Assembly: GCA_031286615.1 (NCBI GenBank)
Contig: JAITUA010000015.1
Span: 558,001 to 622,000 of the forward strand
Direction of reading: 5' to 3'
Source: Chryseobacterium sp.
Lineage (GTDB): Bacteria; Bacteroidota; Bacteroidia; Flavobacteriales; Weeksellaceae
DNA length: 64,000 nucleotides
Every line of letters begins with the position of its first letter. Position 1 is the first letter of the stretch. Shown here piece by piece: positions 30,315-39,187 of this stretch. The notes under the pieces were generated by a model, which made no database searches, was not told where the DNA came from, and worked only from the letters and a program-made list of their open reading frames with translations. The position numbers and the translations under genes are program-made.

Positions 30315-31718
30315 TTACCAGTTTTTATCAACCATAAAAATCATCTGTGTGATGGCGACCGCTCCGAGAAGAAGTTCTCTTTTATTCACTTTGTCAAAAG
30401 TATCCTGTTCGGAATGGTGGTAGTCGAAATACCTTTGGGGATCTACAACCAGTTCTGCTAAGGGAATATCAAGTTTTTTTAAGGGAGAGATATCCTGAAT
30501 CGCCTCAGTTTGGTCAAAATCATAAACGCCATAAGGAAGAAAATATTCTTTCCATGGGTAAATCAATCTTCTTCTCTGAGGTGACATATCCAGAGAAAAT
30601 CCTCGTGGAGAATAACCTCCGGCATCTGTTCCTAAGGCAAAAACGTGCTTTTCATCTCTCTTTTTTACAAAAGCGGCATACATCTCACGGCCCTGACCTC
30701 CGTTTTCACTGTTGGCGTACAGAACTACGCGGATGGTGTGGTTATTTTCGTATCCAAGGGCTTTCAGTGTTCTTAAAACTTCGATACACTGAACAACACC
30801 TGTTCCATCATCAATAGCACCTTCGCCAAAATCCCAGGAATCCAGCTGAGCCCCTAAAACAATCACTTTAGAATCTTTTTTGCCCTGAATTTCAGCAATA
30901 ATATTTGGATTTGTGGTGTCTCCTTTTGATTCAGCAGTCATGTTGATTTTAGCGGTGACTTTTTGCTTTTTCAATGTTTTTTCCAACTCATCTGCAGATC
31001 TTACTCCAATAGATAAAGCTGGAATTTTAATTTTATCATCTGGTTCATAATAAATCATTTTAGCATGAGGAGTATCATCACTAGCAGTTGTCAGTGATCT
31101 TATAATTAATGCTTTTGCGCCCGTTTTAGCAATGATAGAAGCAGATATTAATTTTGATTTTGCAGTCTGCAAATAGGAGTCACTTGTATTGATGATTTTC
31201 GGATCCATAGGAACATTCACGAAAACGATCTTGTCTTTTAACTGGCCTATTGACATGGCATTAAGCTCTGAAGTGGAATTAATTAAAACAATTTCACCTG
31301 TAAGATCTTTTCCTCCTGTTCCTTCAGAGTTTCCAAAAGAAAGCATTTTGATATTTTTCCAATCTCCATTTCCTGCTTTTATCTGTAAAGATTCTTTTCC
31401 TCTGATCCAGACAGGTGCTTTGGCTTCTTGTCTCCAAATCATTTCAATACCAATTTCCTTGAACTTTTTTTCAGCCCATTCTACGGCTTTTGTATAACCG
31501 GGAGTTGCGCTGAAACGTGGTCCAATTCCTTTTGTAAGTTCTCCAAGATTGTCATAAGCCTTACCATTGGTCATGATTTCATCTGAAATTTTTCTGAATT
31601 CATCATGATAATTGAATTTAGCAAGAGTTGTTTTTTTTGCCGGATTTTTTTGTGGCTTTTTTTGAGAAAATAAAAATCCACTCAAAAAGAGTGGAAGTAT
31701 AATGAATATTTTTTTCAT
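30315..31718 (-). CDS. secreted M28-like protein with degraded active site (tandem copy 1)
   Basis: 467 residues. Signal peptide MKKIFIILPLFLSGFLFSQ, then a Lys/Pro-rich spacer. The fold and PA insert follow copies 2 and 3, but key residues differ. The first metal His is Gln291 (GAQLDSWD). The catalytic Glu is Ser337 (ANSENG). The bridging-Asp loop is AIDDGTG and ETDAGG became GTDAGG. The Asp and C-terminal His ligands (FDYHHSEQD) remain. Loss of a zinc ligand and the general base predicts an inactive or altered enzyme, perhaps a binding or regulatory partner of its two neighbours. It is the first gene of the operon. Confidence 0.88.
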   Translation of the reverse strand: MKKIFIILPLFLSGFLFSQKKPQKNPAKKTTLAKFNYHDEFRKISDEIMTNGKAYDNLGELTKGIGPRFSATPGYTKAVEWAEKKFKEIGIEMIWRQEAKAPVWIRGKESLQIKAGNGDWKNIKMLSFGNSEGTGGKDLTGEIVLINSTSELNAMSIGQLKDKIVFVNVPMDPKIINTSDSYLQTAKSKLISASIIAKTGAKALIIRSLTTASDDTPHAKMIYYEPDDKIKIPALSIGVRSADELEKTLKKQKVTAKINMTAESKGDTTNPNIIAEIQGKKDSKVIVLGAQLDSWDFGEGAIDDGTGVVQCIEVLRTLKALGYENNHTIRVVLYANSENGGQGREMYAAFVKKRDEKHVFALGTDAGGYSPRGFSLDMSPQRRRLIYPWKEYFLPYGVYDFDQTEAIQDISPLKKLDIPLAELVVDPQRYFDYHHSEQDTFDKVNKRELLLGAVAITQMIFMVDKNW

Positions 31719-31771
31719 TTTTTATTTACCTTTCTTTCCTTTGATAAAAGTAGGGAAAAAATAGGAATTTA

Positions 31772-33016
31772 TTAAGGTTTCATATCATACATTACCAGAG
31801 CTGTAATCAGTTTTGGTTCAATAAATGTACATTTTGGAGGCATGCTTAATCTTAAATCCGAAATTTTAATCATATCGTTAAAACTTACAGGATAAATTCC
31901 GAAACCAACTTTGCCTTCACCGCTGTCTACTTTCTCTTTTAAAATATTGATTCCGTTGATATTGGAAGTTCCTTTTACATAAGAAATAAGCTCAGAACTG
32001 TCCGGATCTTCAATCTTCAGGATATTTTTAAAAATATACTTGTCAATAAGGTGGTGATCCAGGTTGTCCAGAGACATCTCTTTGGAACGAAGATCGTGCT
32101 TCACATGAAGAGAGTAGAACTTCCCATCCATATACATTGAGATATGGAATTTCTGAGAAGGGTAGTAGGAGGTTTCTCCTTTTTCATGAATAAGGAAATA
32201 TTTTTCAAGTTCCTTCAGGAAATCTTCGGGAGAAATACCATTCAGATCATGTAAAATTCTGTTATAATCATGAATTTTAATAGACTGATTGGAAACAATA
32301 AAACTGTAGACAAAGTTGTAAAGCTCTGTACCATTATGTTTTTTGTTTTTCTCTTTATGATATTTTGCATTTATTGCTGTAGAACCAATTCTGTGGTGTC
32401 CGTCAGCAATATAAAATGAATCAATCTGATCTATTACTTCTTTAAACTGCTGTAGTTTCAGGCGGTTGTCTATTCTCCAGATTTTATGTCTGATACCAAT
32501 GGTATCTACATGATTGAAGATAGGAACATTTTTCTCCTCATGATTCATCAGCAGCTCAATTTTTGAGTTGGCCGGATAGGTAAGCAATACAGGTTCTGCC
32601 TGCAGGTTTACTTTTTCAAGGTAATGAGCCAGTTTTTCTTTTTTCTGAGGAATGGTACTTTCATGTCTTTTGATTTTTCCATTCCAGAAATCTTCAATAC
32701 TTGCTAATCCCAGAAGTCCTCTGAACACCTGTTTGTTGGGGTAGATCTGCTCATAAAGATAGTAGGCTGAATTATCCTGGACCAATTTCTTCTCGTCCAG
32801 AAGTTCTTCAAATGTAGAACGGATCTTTCGCAGATTCCGGTCAATATCTTTAGATTTACTTACAACATAGGGTTTAATCATATTGATGTAAGTATTTTCA
32901 ACTTGAGCCTTCTCTGTGATCTCTTCCTGGGTAAAATTATCCAGTGGATGGGTAGGGAAAGTACTCTCGAAGTCTCTATGAGGTCTTATTCCACGGAAAG
33001 GTTTAAAAACAGGCAT
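31772..33016 (-). CDS. DUF1015-family protein
   Basis: A 414-residue cytosolic protein of the DUF1015 family: FKPFRGIRP at the start, the FYIADGHHRIGSTAI motif with its His pair, and PKCTFIEPKL at the end. DUF1015 proteins are widespread and often stand next to serine biosynthesis genes. The ADGHHR motif is reminiscent of ParB/sulfiredoxin-like nucleotide-binding proteins, but the activity is not established to my knowledge. It starts 2 bases after the serA-like gene, so the two are co-translated and a role linked to serine metabolism is likely. Confidence 0.9.
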   Translation of the reverse strand: MPVFKPFRGIRPHRDFESTFPTHPLDNFTQEEITEKAQVENTYINMIKPYVVSKSKDIDRNLRKIRSTFEELLDEKKLVQDNSAYYLYEQIYPNKQVFRGLLGLASIEDFWNGKIKRHESTIPQKKEKLAHYLEKVNLQAEPVLLTYPANSKIELLMNHEEKNVPIFNHVDTIGIRHKIWRIDNRLKLQQFKEVIDQIDSFYIADGHHRIGSTAINAKYHKEKNKKHNGTELYNFVYSFIVSNQSIKIHDYNRILHDLNGISPEDFLKELEKYFLIHEKGETSYYPSQKFHISMYMDGKFYSLHVKHDLRSKEMSLDNLDHHLIDKYIFKNILKIEDPDSSELISYVKGTSNINGINILKEKVDSGEGKVGFGIYPVSFNDMIKISDLRLSMPPKCTFIEPKLITALVMYDMKP

Positions 33017-33018
33017 AT

Positions 33019-33984
33019 TTATCTTATAGTTTCTTTTTGTAGCTTAATAATTTGTTCTGCAAGTTCGATACCGATTTTTTCCTGAGCATCTACTGTATTT
33101 CCTCCAACGTGCGGAGAAAGAGATAGTGCAGGATTCATCAGTAAAGGAAGCTCCGGGCTTGGCTCATTTTCAAAAACATCCAATGCAGCTCCGGCTATTT
33201 TTCCTGATTCAATAAAATCGATCAGTGTCACTTCATTAATGACACCTCCTCTTGCAGTATTTACAATATAGACTCCGTCTTTCATTTTTTCAAACTGAGG
33301 GGTGTCTATAATATATTCATTCGTTTTCGGCGTATTGATGCTGATGAAGTCTGCATCTTTCAGGAACGCGTCCATATCATTGGTGGAAGTGATTTCAAAG
33401 TCGACAGATTGCCCGTTGAAGAAGTTCAGGGTAAGAACTTCTGTCTTTGGGCTTCTTGTCAGAACGTTTACTTTCATTCCTAAAGCAATTCCTATTTTAA
33501 TGACTTCCTGGCCAATACTTCCAAAGCCGATTACTCCTAATGTTTTTCCTGAAAGTTCATAGGCATTGCTGAATGACTTTTTCATAGCACTGAAATGAGT
33601 ATCTCCTTCCAGAGGCATCAGTCTGTTGGATTCGTGAAGGAATCTTGCCAGTGAAATGAAATGTCCGAAGACCAATTCTGCCACTGATTTTGAAGATGCC
33701 GTAGGAGTGTTGATTACTTTAATACCTTTACTTTTGGCATATTCTACATCAATGTTGTCCATCCCGATACCGCCTCTTCCAATGATTTTAAGGCCGGGAC
33801 ATGCATCAATCAGTTCCTGTCTCACTTTTGTTACACTTCTTACAAGAAGGACGTCCACATTATTATCGTTGATAAAATTAATAACGTGATCCTGGGCCAC
33901 TCTATTGTCCAGAATTTCAATTCCGGCTTCTTTTAAAGTGTTTTCTCCTGCTTTTGAGATTCCATCGTTTGCTAAAACTTTCAT
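33019..33984 (-). CDS. serA: D-3-phosphoglycerate dehydrogenase-type D-2-hydroxyacid dehydrogenase
   Basis: A 321-residue NAD-dependent dehydrogenase: GRGGIGMDNIDV, the Rossmann loop VIGFGSIGQEVIKIG, INTARGGVINE and LSPHVGGNTVDAQ with the catalytic His. It lacks the C-terminal ACT and intervening domains of the long PGDH form, so serine feedback through ACT is not expected. It sits between serC (122 bases upstream) and DUF1015. This supports the reaction 3-phosphoglycerate to 3-phosphohydroxypyruvate, the first committed step of serine synthesis. Substrate is assigned from context. Confidence 0.88.
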   Translation of the reverse strand: MKVLANDGISKAGENTLKEAGIEILDNRVAQDHVINFINDNNVDVLLVRSVTKVRQELIDACPGLKIIGRGGIGMDNIDVEYAKSKGIKVINTPTASSKSVAELVFGHFISLARFLHESNRLMPLEGDTHFSAMKKSFSNAYELSGKTLGVIGFGSIGQEVIKIGIALGMKVNVLTRSPKTEVLTLNFFNGQSVDFEITSTNDMDAFLKDADFISINTPKTNEYIIDTPQFEKMKDGVYIVNTARGGVINEVTLIDFIESGKIAGAALDVFENEPSPELPLLMNPALSLSPHVGGNTVDAQEKIGIELAEQIIKLQKETIR

Positions 33985-34106
33985 GAGTTATTTGATTTAA
34001 AGATTGAAAAATGTAAATATTTCAAAATTTTAAAACTGAGGCGCAAATTAATAAATTTAAATTAACTGCTTTTCCATCTTTCAATCTTTGAATTTTTAAT
34101 ACTTAA

Positions 34107-35171
34107 TTATTTGATTGACTTCATTACATCCACCAAAACCTGTACGCTTTCAATAGGTAAGGCATTGTATAAACTTGCTCTGTAACCGCCCAGACTTCTG
34201 TGTCCGTTTAATCCACTGATACCTGCTGCTTTCCATGCATTGTCAAATTCTTCTTTCTTGCTTTCGTCTGTGATTTTGAAAGAAACATTCATCAGTGAAC
34301 GGTCTTCTTTCACGCAGAAAGTTTCAAATAGGGGATTGCTGTCGATTTCGTCATATAGAAGCTTGGCCTTTGCTTCGTTTCTCTGTTCTGCTGCAGCAAT
34401 TCCTCCGTTTTTTTCAAGATACTGAAGAGTAAGTAAAGAAGCATATACAGGGAATACCGGCGGTGTATTGTACATTGATTCTTTAGCGATGTGCTGAGAA
34501 TAATCAAGAATCGAAAACATATTTTCTCTTCCTGTTTTGCCCAAAATTTCTTTTTTTATTACTACCAAAGTAACTCCTGCAGGTCCCATATTTTTCTGAG
34601 CACCGGCATAGATCAGATCAAACTTGGAAAAATCCAGTTGTCTTGAGAAAATATCAGAACTCATGTCACAAACCATCAGAGTGTCCACTTCAGGGAATGA
34701 TTTCATCTGAGTTCCATAAATAGTGTTGTTGGAAGTACAGTGAAAATAATCGTATTCTGAACCAACAGTATAATTTTTAGGAATAAAAGAGTAATTTTCT
34801 TCTTTTGAAGAACCTACTACATCTACTGTTCCTACTTTTTTTGCTTCTTTGATGGCTCCGGCTGCCCATGTTCCTGTATCCAGGTAAGCTGCTTTTCCTC
34901 CTACTTTCATCAGGTTGTATGGTACCATGGCAAACTGCAGGCTGGCTCCTCCCCCTAAATAAAGAACTTCATAATCATCACCAAGATTCATCAGTCTTTT
35001 TACAATTGCACGCGCTTCGTCCATTACAGCTACGAAATCCTTACTTCTGTGAGAGATTTCAAGAAGAGACAATCCGATACCGTTGAAGTCCAGAATAGCC
35101 TGTGCTGATTTTTCAAATACCTCCTGTGGTAAAATACATGGCCCTGCGCTGAAGTTGTGCTTTTTGTTCAT
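34107..35171 (-). CDS. serC: phosphoserine aminotransferase
   Basis: A 354-residue class V PLP aminotransferase that converts 3-phosphohydroxypyruvate and glutamate to phosphoserine. It may also serve pyridoxal-phosphate synthesis. Diagnostic segments are HNFSAGPCILP at the start, SLLEISHRSKDF, LYLGGGASLQFAMVP, CTSNNTIYGTQ, MVCDMSSDIFSR, YAGAQKNMGPAG (Schiff-base Lys) and GLNGHRSLGGYRASLYNA at the end. It is the first gene of the serC-serA-DUF1015 group. Confidence 0.96.
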   Translation of the reverse strand: MNKKHNFSAGPCILPQEVFEKSAQAILDFNGIGLSLLEISHRSKDFVAVMDEARAIVKRLMNLGDDYEVLYLGGGASLQFAMVPYNLMKVGGKAAYLDTGTWAAGAIKEAKKVGTVDVVGSSKEENYSFIPKNYTVGSEYDYFHCTSNNTIYGTQMKSFPEVDTLMVCDMSSDIFSRQLDFSKFDLIYAGAQKNMGPAGVTLVVIKKEILGKTGRENMFSILDYSQHIAKESMYNTPPVFPVYASLLTLQYLEKNGGIAAAEQRNEAKAKLLYDEIDSNPLFETFCVKEDRSLMNVSFKITDESKKEEFDNAWKAAGISGLNGHRSLGGYRASLYNALPIESVQVLVDVMKSIK

Positions 35172-35244
35172 ATTTTTATTTTTTGGTTGCTTCCGGATTT
35201 TATAGTCCTTCAGCTTTATTTTTGGTTAAATTGGGTTTTGGACA

Positions 35245-35280
35245 AAAAAACCGCCTCACAGATAATGAGACGGAATTTTT
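35245..35280 (-). terminator. terminator of the ferredoxin gene
   Basis: CCGCCTCA...TGAGACGG stem between A and T runs, immediately past the ferredoxin stop on the minus strand. Confidence 0.75.
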
Positions 35281-35631
35281 TTATTCGCCGTGTAAGAATG
35301 CTTTTTTATTAAGAAGAGATTCTTCAGATTCTACGTGATCCTCGTCAGGAACACAACAGTCTACTGGGCAAACCGCCGCACACTGAGGTTCTTCGTGGAA
35401 TCCTTTACATTCTGTACATTTATCTGTTACAATGAAATATACATCATCACTTACAGGTTCCTGTGGTGCATCTGCATCTACAGTAAGTCCGGACGGCATT
35501 GTAATTGTACCTTGAAGAGCCGTACCGTCAGAAGCTTTCCAATCTACAGCTCCTTCATATATTGCATTGTTTGGACATTCCGGTTCGCAAGCCCCACAGT
35601 TAATGCATTCATCAGTTATTTTAATAGCCAT
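35281..35631 (-). CDS. 4Fe-4S dicluster ferredoxin
   Basis: A 116-residue electron carrier. The first cluster motif is CINCGACEPECPN near residues 10-22. The second is CTECKGFHEEPQCAAVCPVD near 73-92, with the longer spacing known in bacterial Alvin-type ferredoxins. An insert of about 45 residues separates the two motifs. It is divergent from the acyl-CoA reductase gene with a 59-base shared upstream region. It may supply electrons to that or other reductases, but the pairing is not evidence of a direct partnership. Confidence 0.92.
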   Translation of the reverse strand: MAIKITDECINCGACEPECPNNAIYEGAVDWKASDGTALQGTITMPSGLTVDADAPQEPVSDDVYFIVTDKCTECKGFHEEPQCAAVCPVDCCVPDEDHVESEESLLNKKAFLHGE

Positions 35632-35690
35632 CGCTAATTTTTTTTAAATTTGCACAAAATTACAAAATATTCCCCAATTTTAAAGTAATT

Positions 35691-36725
35691 ATGAATACCG
35701 AAAATCAAGTTTTAGGACTTATTAAATTAAGTGATTATATAAAAGCGTTTTTAGCGAAGAAACCGGAAGATCACAACGAAGATGATGCAGATATTGAATT
35801 ATTATTGAAAAGGTCTGAAATAGAGAATCCATGGTTTACTATTGATAATCAGAAATTTGCTTTACAGCAATGGGCAGATCTTTTGACTGAAGAAAATATC
35901 AAAAACTGGCTGGGAAATTATTCAATCTCTAAAATTTCAAAAAGAGTTGGACTTATTTTAGCAGGAAATATTCCTTTGGTGGGCTTTCATGATGTGATGT
36001 CTGTTGTGTTGGGCAATCATATTCCAGTTATTAAACTGTCTTCAAAAGATAAATACATGGTTCCGTTTTTATTAAAAAAATGGAATGAATTTTCCAATGA
36101 TAATGTTGTATTTGAATTTGTAGAGAAATTAGAAAATTTTGATGCCGTAATTGCTACGGGAAGCAATAATACAGCCAGATATCTGGAATATTATTTTAAG
36201 AATCATTTAAGCATTATCCGCAAGAACAGAACTTCTGTTGCTGTGTTGAAAGGTGATGAAACAGATGCAGAACTGCAGCTGCTGGCAAAAGATATTTTCC
36301 AGTATTTTGGATTGGGATGCCGAAATGTGACGAGAATTTTCATTCCAAAGGATTTTGTTATTGACAGATTGTTTGAAAACTTCTTAGGATTCCAGGATAT
36401 TATCAATCATAATAAATATGCCAACAATTATGATTATAACAGAGCGGTTTATCTTTTAAATCAGGATAAATTCTGGGATAATAATTTTGTAATGCTGAAA
36501 GAAGATGATAAACTTTTCAGTCCGCTTTCTGTAATCAATTTCAGCAGATATGAGTCTTTGGATGATGTAAAAACATTTATTGCTGAAAACGAAGAAAATA
36601 TTCAGTGTGTGGTGTCTAAAGAAGACTTGGGATTGAATGCTATTCCATTTGGAGAAGCTCAAAATCCGGGGCTTGATACCTATGCAGATAATGTGGATAC
36701 AATGAAATTTTTAGAACTGGTCTGA
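35691..36725 (+). CDS. LuxC-type acyl-CoA reductase
   Basis: A 344-residue protein of the LuxC/acyl-CoA reductase family (aldehyde dehydrogenase superfamily). Segments are LILAGNIPLVGFHDVMSVVLGNHIP, VIKLSSKD, ATGSNNTARYLEYYF, then YFGLGCRNVTRIFIPKD containing the nucleophilic Cys. It would reduce an activated acyl group to an aldehyde with NADPH. The family is common in Bacteroidetes and its physiological substrate is unclear. TAAATTTG at 35645-35652 is a possible -7 element. Confidence 0.85.
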   Translation: MNTENQVLGLIKLSDYIKAFLAKKPEDHNEDDADIELLLKRSEIENPWFTIDNQKFALQQWADLLTEENIKNWLGNYSISKISKRVGLILAGNIPLVGFHDVMSVVLGNHIPVIKLSSKDKYMVPFLLKKWNEFSNDNVVFEFVEKLENFDAVIATGSNNTARYLEYYFKNHLSIIRKNRTSVAVLKGDETDAELQLLAKDIFQYFGLGCRNVTRIFIPKDFVIDRLFENFLGFQDIINHNKYANNYDYNRAVYLLNQDKFWDNNFVMLKEDDKLFSPLSVINFSRYESLDDVKTFIAENEENIQCVVSKEDLGLNAIPFGEAQNPGLDTYADNVDTMKFLELV

Positions 36726-36765
36726 TTTTCGTATCTTCCATGACTTATTTCACCGGATAACAAAA

Positions 36766-37212
36766 ATGAATACTATGAAAAAATTATTGCTGGGAATTGC
36801 TCTTGTGGGTGCACAGTTGATGTTTGCTCAGAAAGTAGCAGGTGTAAAGGTTGAGGGTAACCAGAAAAAAGAGCAGCTGGCTGCTATAAGTAAGGAGAAA
36901 ATCAGTTTGTACAATGATAACTTTCTTAAGTTTGTTGAGGCTTTACAGGCTTCTGACCGTAAGACAATTGACGGATTGCTTTCTGAAAAAGTAAAGGAAA
37001 TTGTAACAGACAACGTTCTTAAAAAGGTTAAAGAGGGCATTGATCCCAATAAAAAGCTTGAAATCTTAAAGGCAGGATATTATAAAACAATGGATGGTAC
37101 CAATCATCCAAGTATTAAATATAAATATGCAGGAGAATCTTCTTCCAAAGAGGCTATTACAGCTGTATTTGAGGATGACGGAAAGATTTTGGGTGTATTG
37201 CCTGCAAAATAA
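36766..37212 (+). CDS. small secreted protein of unknown function
   Basis: A 148-residue protein with a signal peptide (KKLLLGIALVGAQLMFAQ). The ATG at 36775 would serve equally well as start. The mature part has a helical first half (EALQASDRKTIDGLLSEKVKEI) and a beta-rich end (SIKYKYAGESSSKEAITAVFEDDGKILGV), a pattern like SnoaL/NTF2-type or DUF3887-like folds. I do not recognise a specific family. It lies between the acyl-CoA reductase and a Bax-inhibitor-like gene on the same strand and is probably exported to the periplasm. Confidence 0.7.
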   Translation: MNTMKKLLLGIALVGAQLMFAQKVAGVKVEGNQKKEQLAAISKEKISLYNDNFLKFVEALQASDRKTIDGLLSEKVKEIVTDNVLKKVKEGIDPNKKLEILKAGYYKTMDGTNHPSIKYKYAGESSSKEAITAVFEDDGKILGVLPAK

Positions 37213-37251
37213 GTTTATAAATTTATTTTCGATTAATAAAAAATATTAACT

Positions 37252-37941
37252 ATGATGACAGATGTTTTAGTCGCTCATTCTTCGGAGGTTGAAAAGGCGA
37301 GTTTTTACAAGAAGACGTATTTGCATGTTGCTTTATCTATTCTTGCATTTATTGGAGTTGAAACGATATTATTGAAAACTGTTCCAGCGGAGCTTATTGC
37401 AATGATGTTTGCTCAGAGATATATCTGGCTGCTGATTATCGGAGTTTTCTGGTTAGCTTCTGTTTTAGCTTCTAAATGGTCGCTTTCCCAAAGTAAATCT
37501 ACCCAATATTTAGGATTAGGATTTTATATCTTACTGGAAGCGATTATATTTATGCCGTTGCTTTTTATTGCAACCAATATGGCAGGTGGTTCAAATGTAA
37601 TTTTCCAGGCTGCTACTTTAACTATTGCAATGTTTGCAGGTATTTCGGCGGTGGCTTTTACTTCTAAAAGAGACTTTTCTTTCCTAAGGAACATCATCGT
37701 AATCGGTGGGTTTATTTCCATCGGACTGATTGCAGGAGGAATGATCTTTGGTTTTAACCTTGGATTATGGTTTTCGGTAGGAATGGTCATTTTAGCTTCG
37801 GCTACTATTTTATATCAGACAAGTAAATTAAAAGACTCTTATGGAACGAACCAGTATGTAGGAGCGTCATTACAGCTTTTTGCTTCTATCATGCTTCTTT
37901 TCTGGTATATTCTAAGTATTTTGATGAGCAGAAGAAACTAA
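37252..37941 (+). CDS. Bax inhibitor-1/YccA-family membrane protein
   Basis: 229 residues with seven predicted membrane helices, beginning after FYKKTYLHVALSILAF. The BI-1 pattern is visible: helix 3-4 loop GLGFYILLEAIIFMPLLF, AATLTIAMFAGISAVAF, helix 5-6 ISIGLIAGGMIFGFNLGLWFSVGMVIL and a final YGTNQYVGASLQLFASI-type Asp/Ser/Tyr helix. Bacterial homologues are pH-sensitive calcium leak channels or FtsH modulators. Which of these applies cannot be told. A terminator follows. Confidence 0.85.
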   Translation: MMTDVLVAHSSEVEKASFYKKTYLHVALSILAFIGVETILLKTVPAELIAMMFAQRYIWLLIIGVFWLASVLASKWSLSQSKSTQYLGLGFYILLEAIIFMPLLFIATNMAGGSNVIFQAATLTIAMFAGISAVAFTSKRDFSFLRNIIVIGGFISIGLIAGGMIFGFNLGLWFSVGMVILASATILYQTSKLKDSYGTNQYVGASLQLFASIMLLFWYILSILMSRRN

Positions 37942-37973
37942 TTGATGAGTTGTCTTATCTTTTAAAATAATAG

Positions 37974-37999
37974 TCCCGGTGATATTTCATCGGGATTTT
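37974..37999 (+). terminator. rho-independent terminator
   Basis: TCCCGGTGA/TCATCGGGA stem (one wobble pair) and T8 tail after the BI-1 gene. Confidence 0.8.
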
Positions 38000-38504
38000 T
38001 TTTGAACACAATTTTTGAACACAAATGTTACTAATGGTTTCACGAATAACACGAATTCAATAGGGTGTATTTTACCTTAGATCATGATGGTTAATTCAAT
38101 AGGAACGGGCTTTAGCCCGGTTAACTTATGGGTATCTCCGATGGCTTTAGCCGAAAGTTATATTGATTTTAAAATTGTTTTTATAGCCACGGATTTCACA
38201 GATTGATAAAGATAATAGTGTATATTTATTTGTGAAATTTGTGTAAAGTATTTGTGCTATTAGTGTTTTAAATCATAAACCCAAAAAATCCAGATGAAAA
38301 TTCACCGGATTTTGTTGGATATTCTTTAAAAGTTTTCATGCAGCTGCCACCTTCAGGAGACTGATTAAAGCCTTTTGAAGTAGGTTTTACTATTGATGTA
38401 GATTCTTAAAGAATAGAAAAAAGTATAGTAATGAGGAAAACCTCAGGTATTGTATTTTGTGTTTTTTTACAATCTCTTAATTAAAATAATCAAAAGATGT
38501 TATT
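38000..38504. repeat. gene-free spacer with dispersed palindromic repeats
   Basis: No coding frame is supported in these 505 bases. The stretch 38094-38160 holds TTCAATAGGAACGGGCT, the hairpin CGGGCTTTAGCCCG (38106-38119) and a second hairpin GGCTTTAGCC at 38143. Related pieces occur at 26512 and 27517. The stretch 38186-38270 contains CCACGGATTTCACAGATT and AAATTTGTGTAAAG, which read like further dispersed flavobacterial intergenic repeats. Confidence 0.55.
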
Positions 38505-38753
38505 TTATTTGTCGATTGATCCTAAAACCTTCTGAGCAAAAGAATTTAAAGCATCTTTTTCACTCATTCCGTTTTGTACGTTGGCGTGAACTTCTAATGC
38601 TCCGCAAATATTGGTGATCAATTCTCCGGCAACATTTAAGTCTTCTTCACTCGTTCCTCTGAATTCGCAGAAACTTTCCAGTACTTCTAATGTCTTTTCA
38701 AGGTTTTCAGGAGTCTGATTCTGATAAAACTGTCTGATTACGGGTAATTTCAT
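38505..38753 (-). CDS. DUF6952-type small protein
   Basis: An 82-residue soluble helical protein (MKLPVIRQFYQNQTPENLEK, EFRGTSEEDLNVAGELITNI) that fits the small Bacteroidetes family DUF6952. It overlaps the thioredoxin stop by one base, so the two are translationally coupled, and a peroxiredoxin lies just upstream. The repeated association with thioredoxin/peroxiredoxin pairs suggests a part in peroxide defence or thiol redox balance. Its molecular role is not known to me. Confidence 0.75.
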   Translation of the reverse strand: MKLPVIRQFYQNQTPENLEKTLEVLESFCEFRGTSEEDLNVAGELITNICGALEVHANVQNGMSEKDALNSFAQKVLGSIDK

Positions 38754-39061
38754 TATGCTAATTCATTAAAAAGGTTAATTAAACTTTCAGTCTGGTTAGA
38801 TTGAACCTGATTGACCAATTCTCCGTTTTTAAAGATCGCGAAAGTAGGTAAGTTGTCCACTTTTGCTAATTTTCTGCTTTCAGGAAGCTTTTCAGCGTCT
38901 ACATATAAAAATGGGATCGTATCATTTTCAGATGCCAGTTTTTTGAATTTCGGCTTCATTATTCTGCAGTTTCCGCACCATGTTGCGCCATATTGAACAA
39001 CTACTTTTTCGTTGTCGTTAACTATATTTTGTAATGTATCTTCGGTTAATTCTGTGTACAT
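38753..39061 (-). CDS. thioredoxin-family protein
   Basis: A 102-residue single-domain thioredoxin with the active site WCGNC (residues about 27-31) in YGATWCGNCRIMKPKF and a cis-Pro in NLPTFAIFKNGE. The CGNC motif differs from the classical CGPC, which usually raises the redox potential and changes partner choice. It is cytosolic with no signal peptide. It is co-translated with DUF6952 and lies downstream of a peroxiredoxin, so it is the obvious candidate reductant for that enzyme. Confidence 0.92.
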   Translation of the reverse strand: MYTELTEDTLQNIVNDNEKVVVQYGATWCGNCRIMKPKFKKLASENDTIPFLYVDAEKLPESRKLAKVDNLPTFAIFKNGELVNQVQSNQTESLINLFNELA

Positions 39062-39065
39062 GATT

Positions 39066-39185
39066 GTAATTTGAAAATTTATTAATTTGAAAATGTGTCA
39101 ATGCTTTGTAAAGAAGAAAATGAGATAATTTTAAACTATCCTGAGATTAATTTTCAAATTATCTCATTTTCAAATTAACACATTA
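39066..39185. repeat. nested inverted repeat between thioredoxin and peroxiredoxin genes
   Basis: AAAATGAGATAATTT (39117-39131) pairs with AAATTATCTCATTTT (39156-39170). The outer TTAATTTGAAAAT (from about 39083) pairs with ATTTTCAAATTAA (from about 39166). Such AATTTGAAAATG palindromes are frequent dispersed elements in related genomes. It may act as an attenuator or mRNA stabiliser between the two genes. Confidence 0.6.
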
Positions 39186-39187
39186 TA

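Noticed and set aside
30314-30331. Earlier ATG for the second M28 peptidase
   Set aside because: It overlaps the preceding gene and places extra polar residues before a good signal peptide.
33985-34106. Inverted AAAGATTGAAA/TTTCAATCTTT pair between serA and serC as a riboswitch
   Set aside because: It is a simple AT-rich inverted repeat with no riboswitch core and resembles the dispersed spacer repeats.
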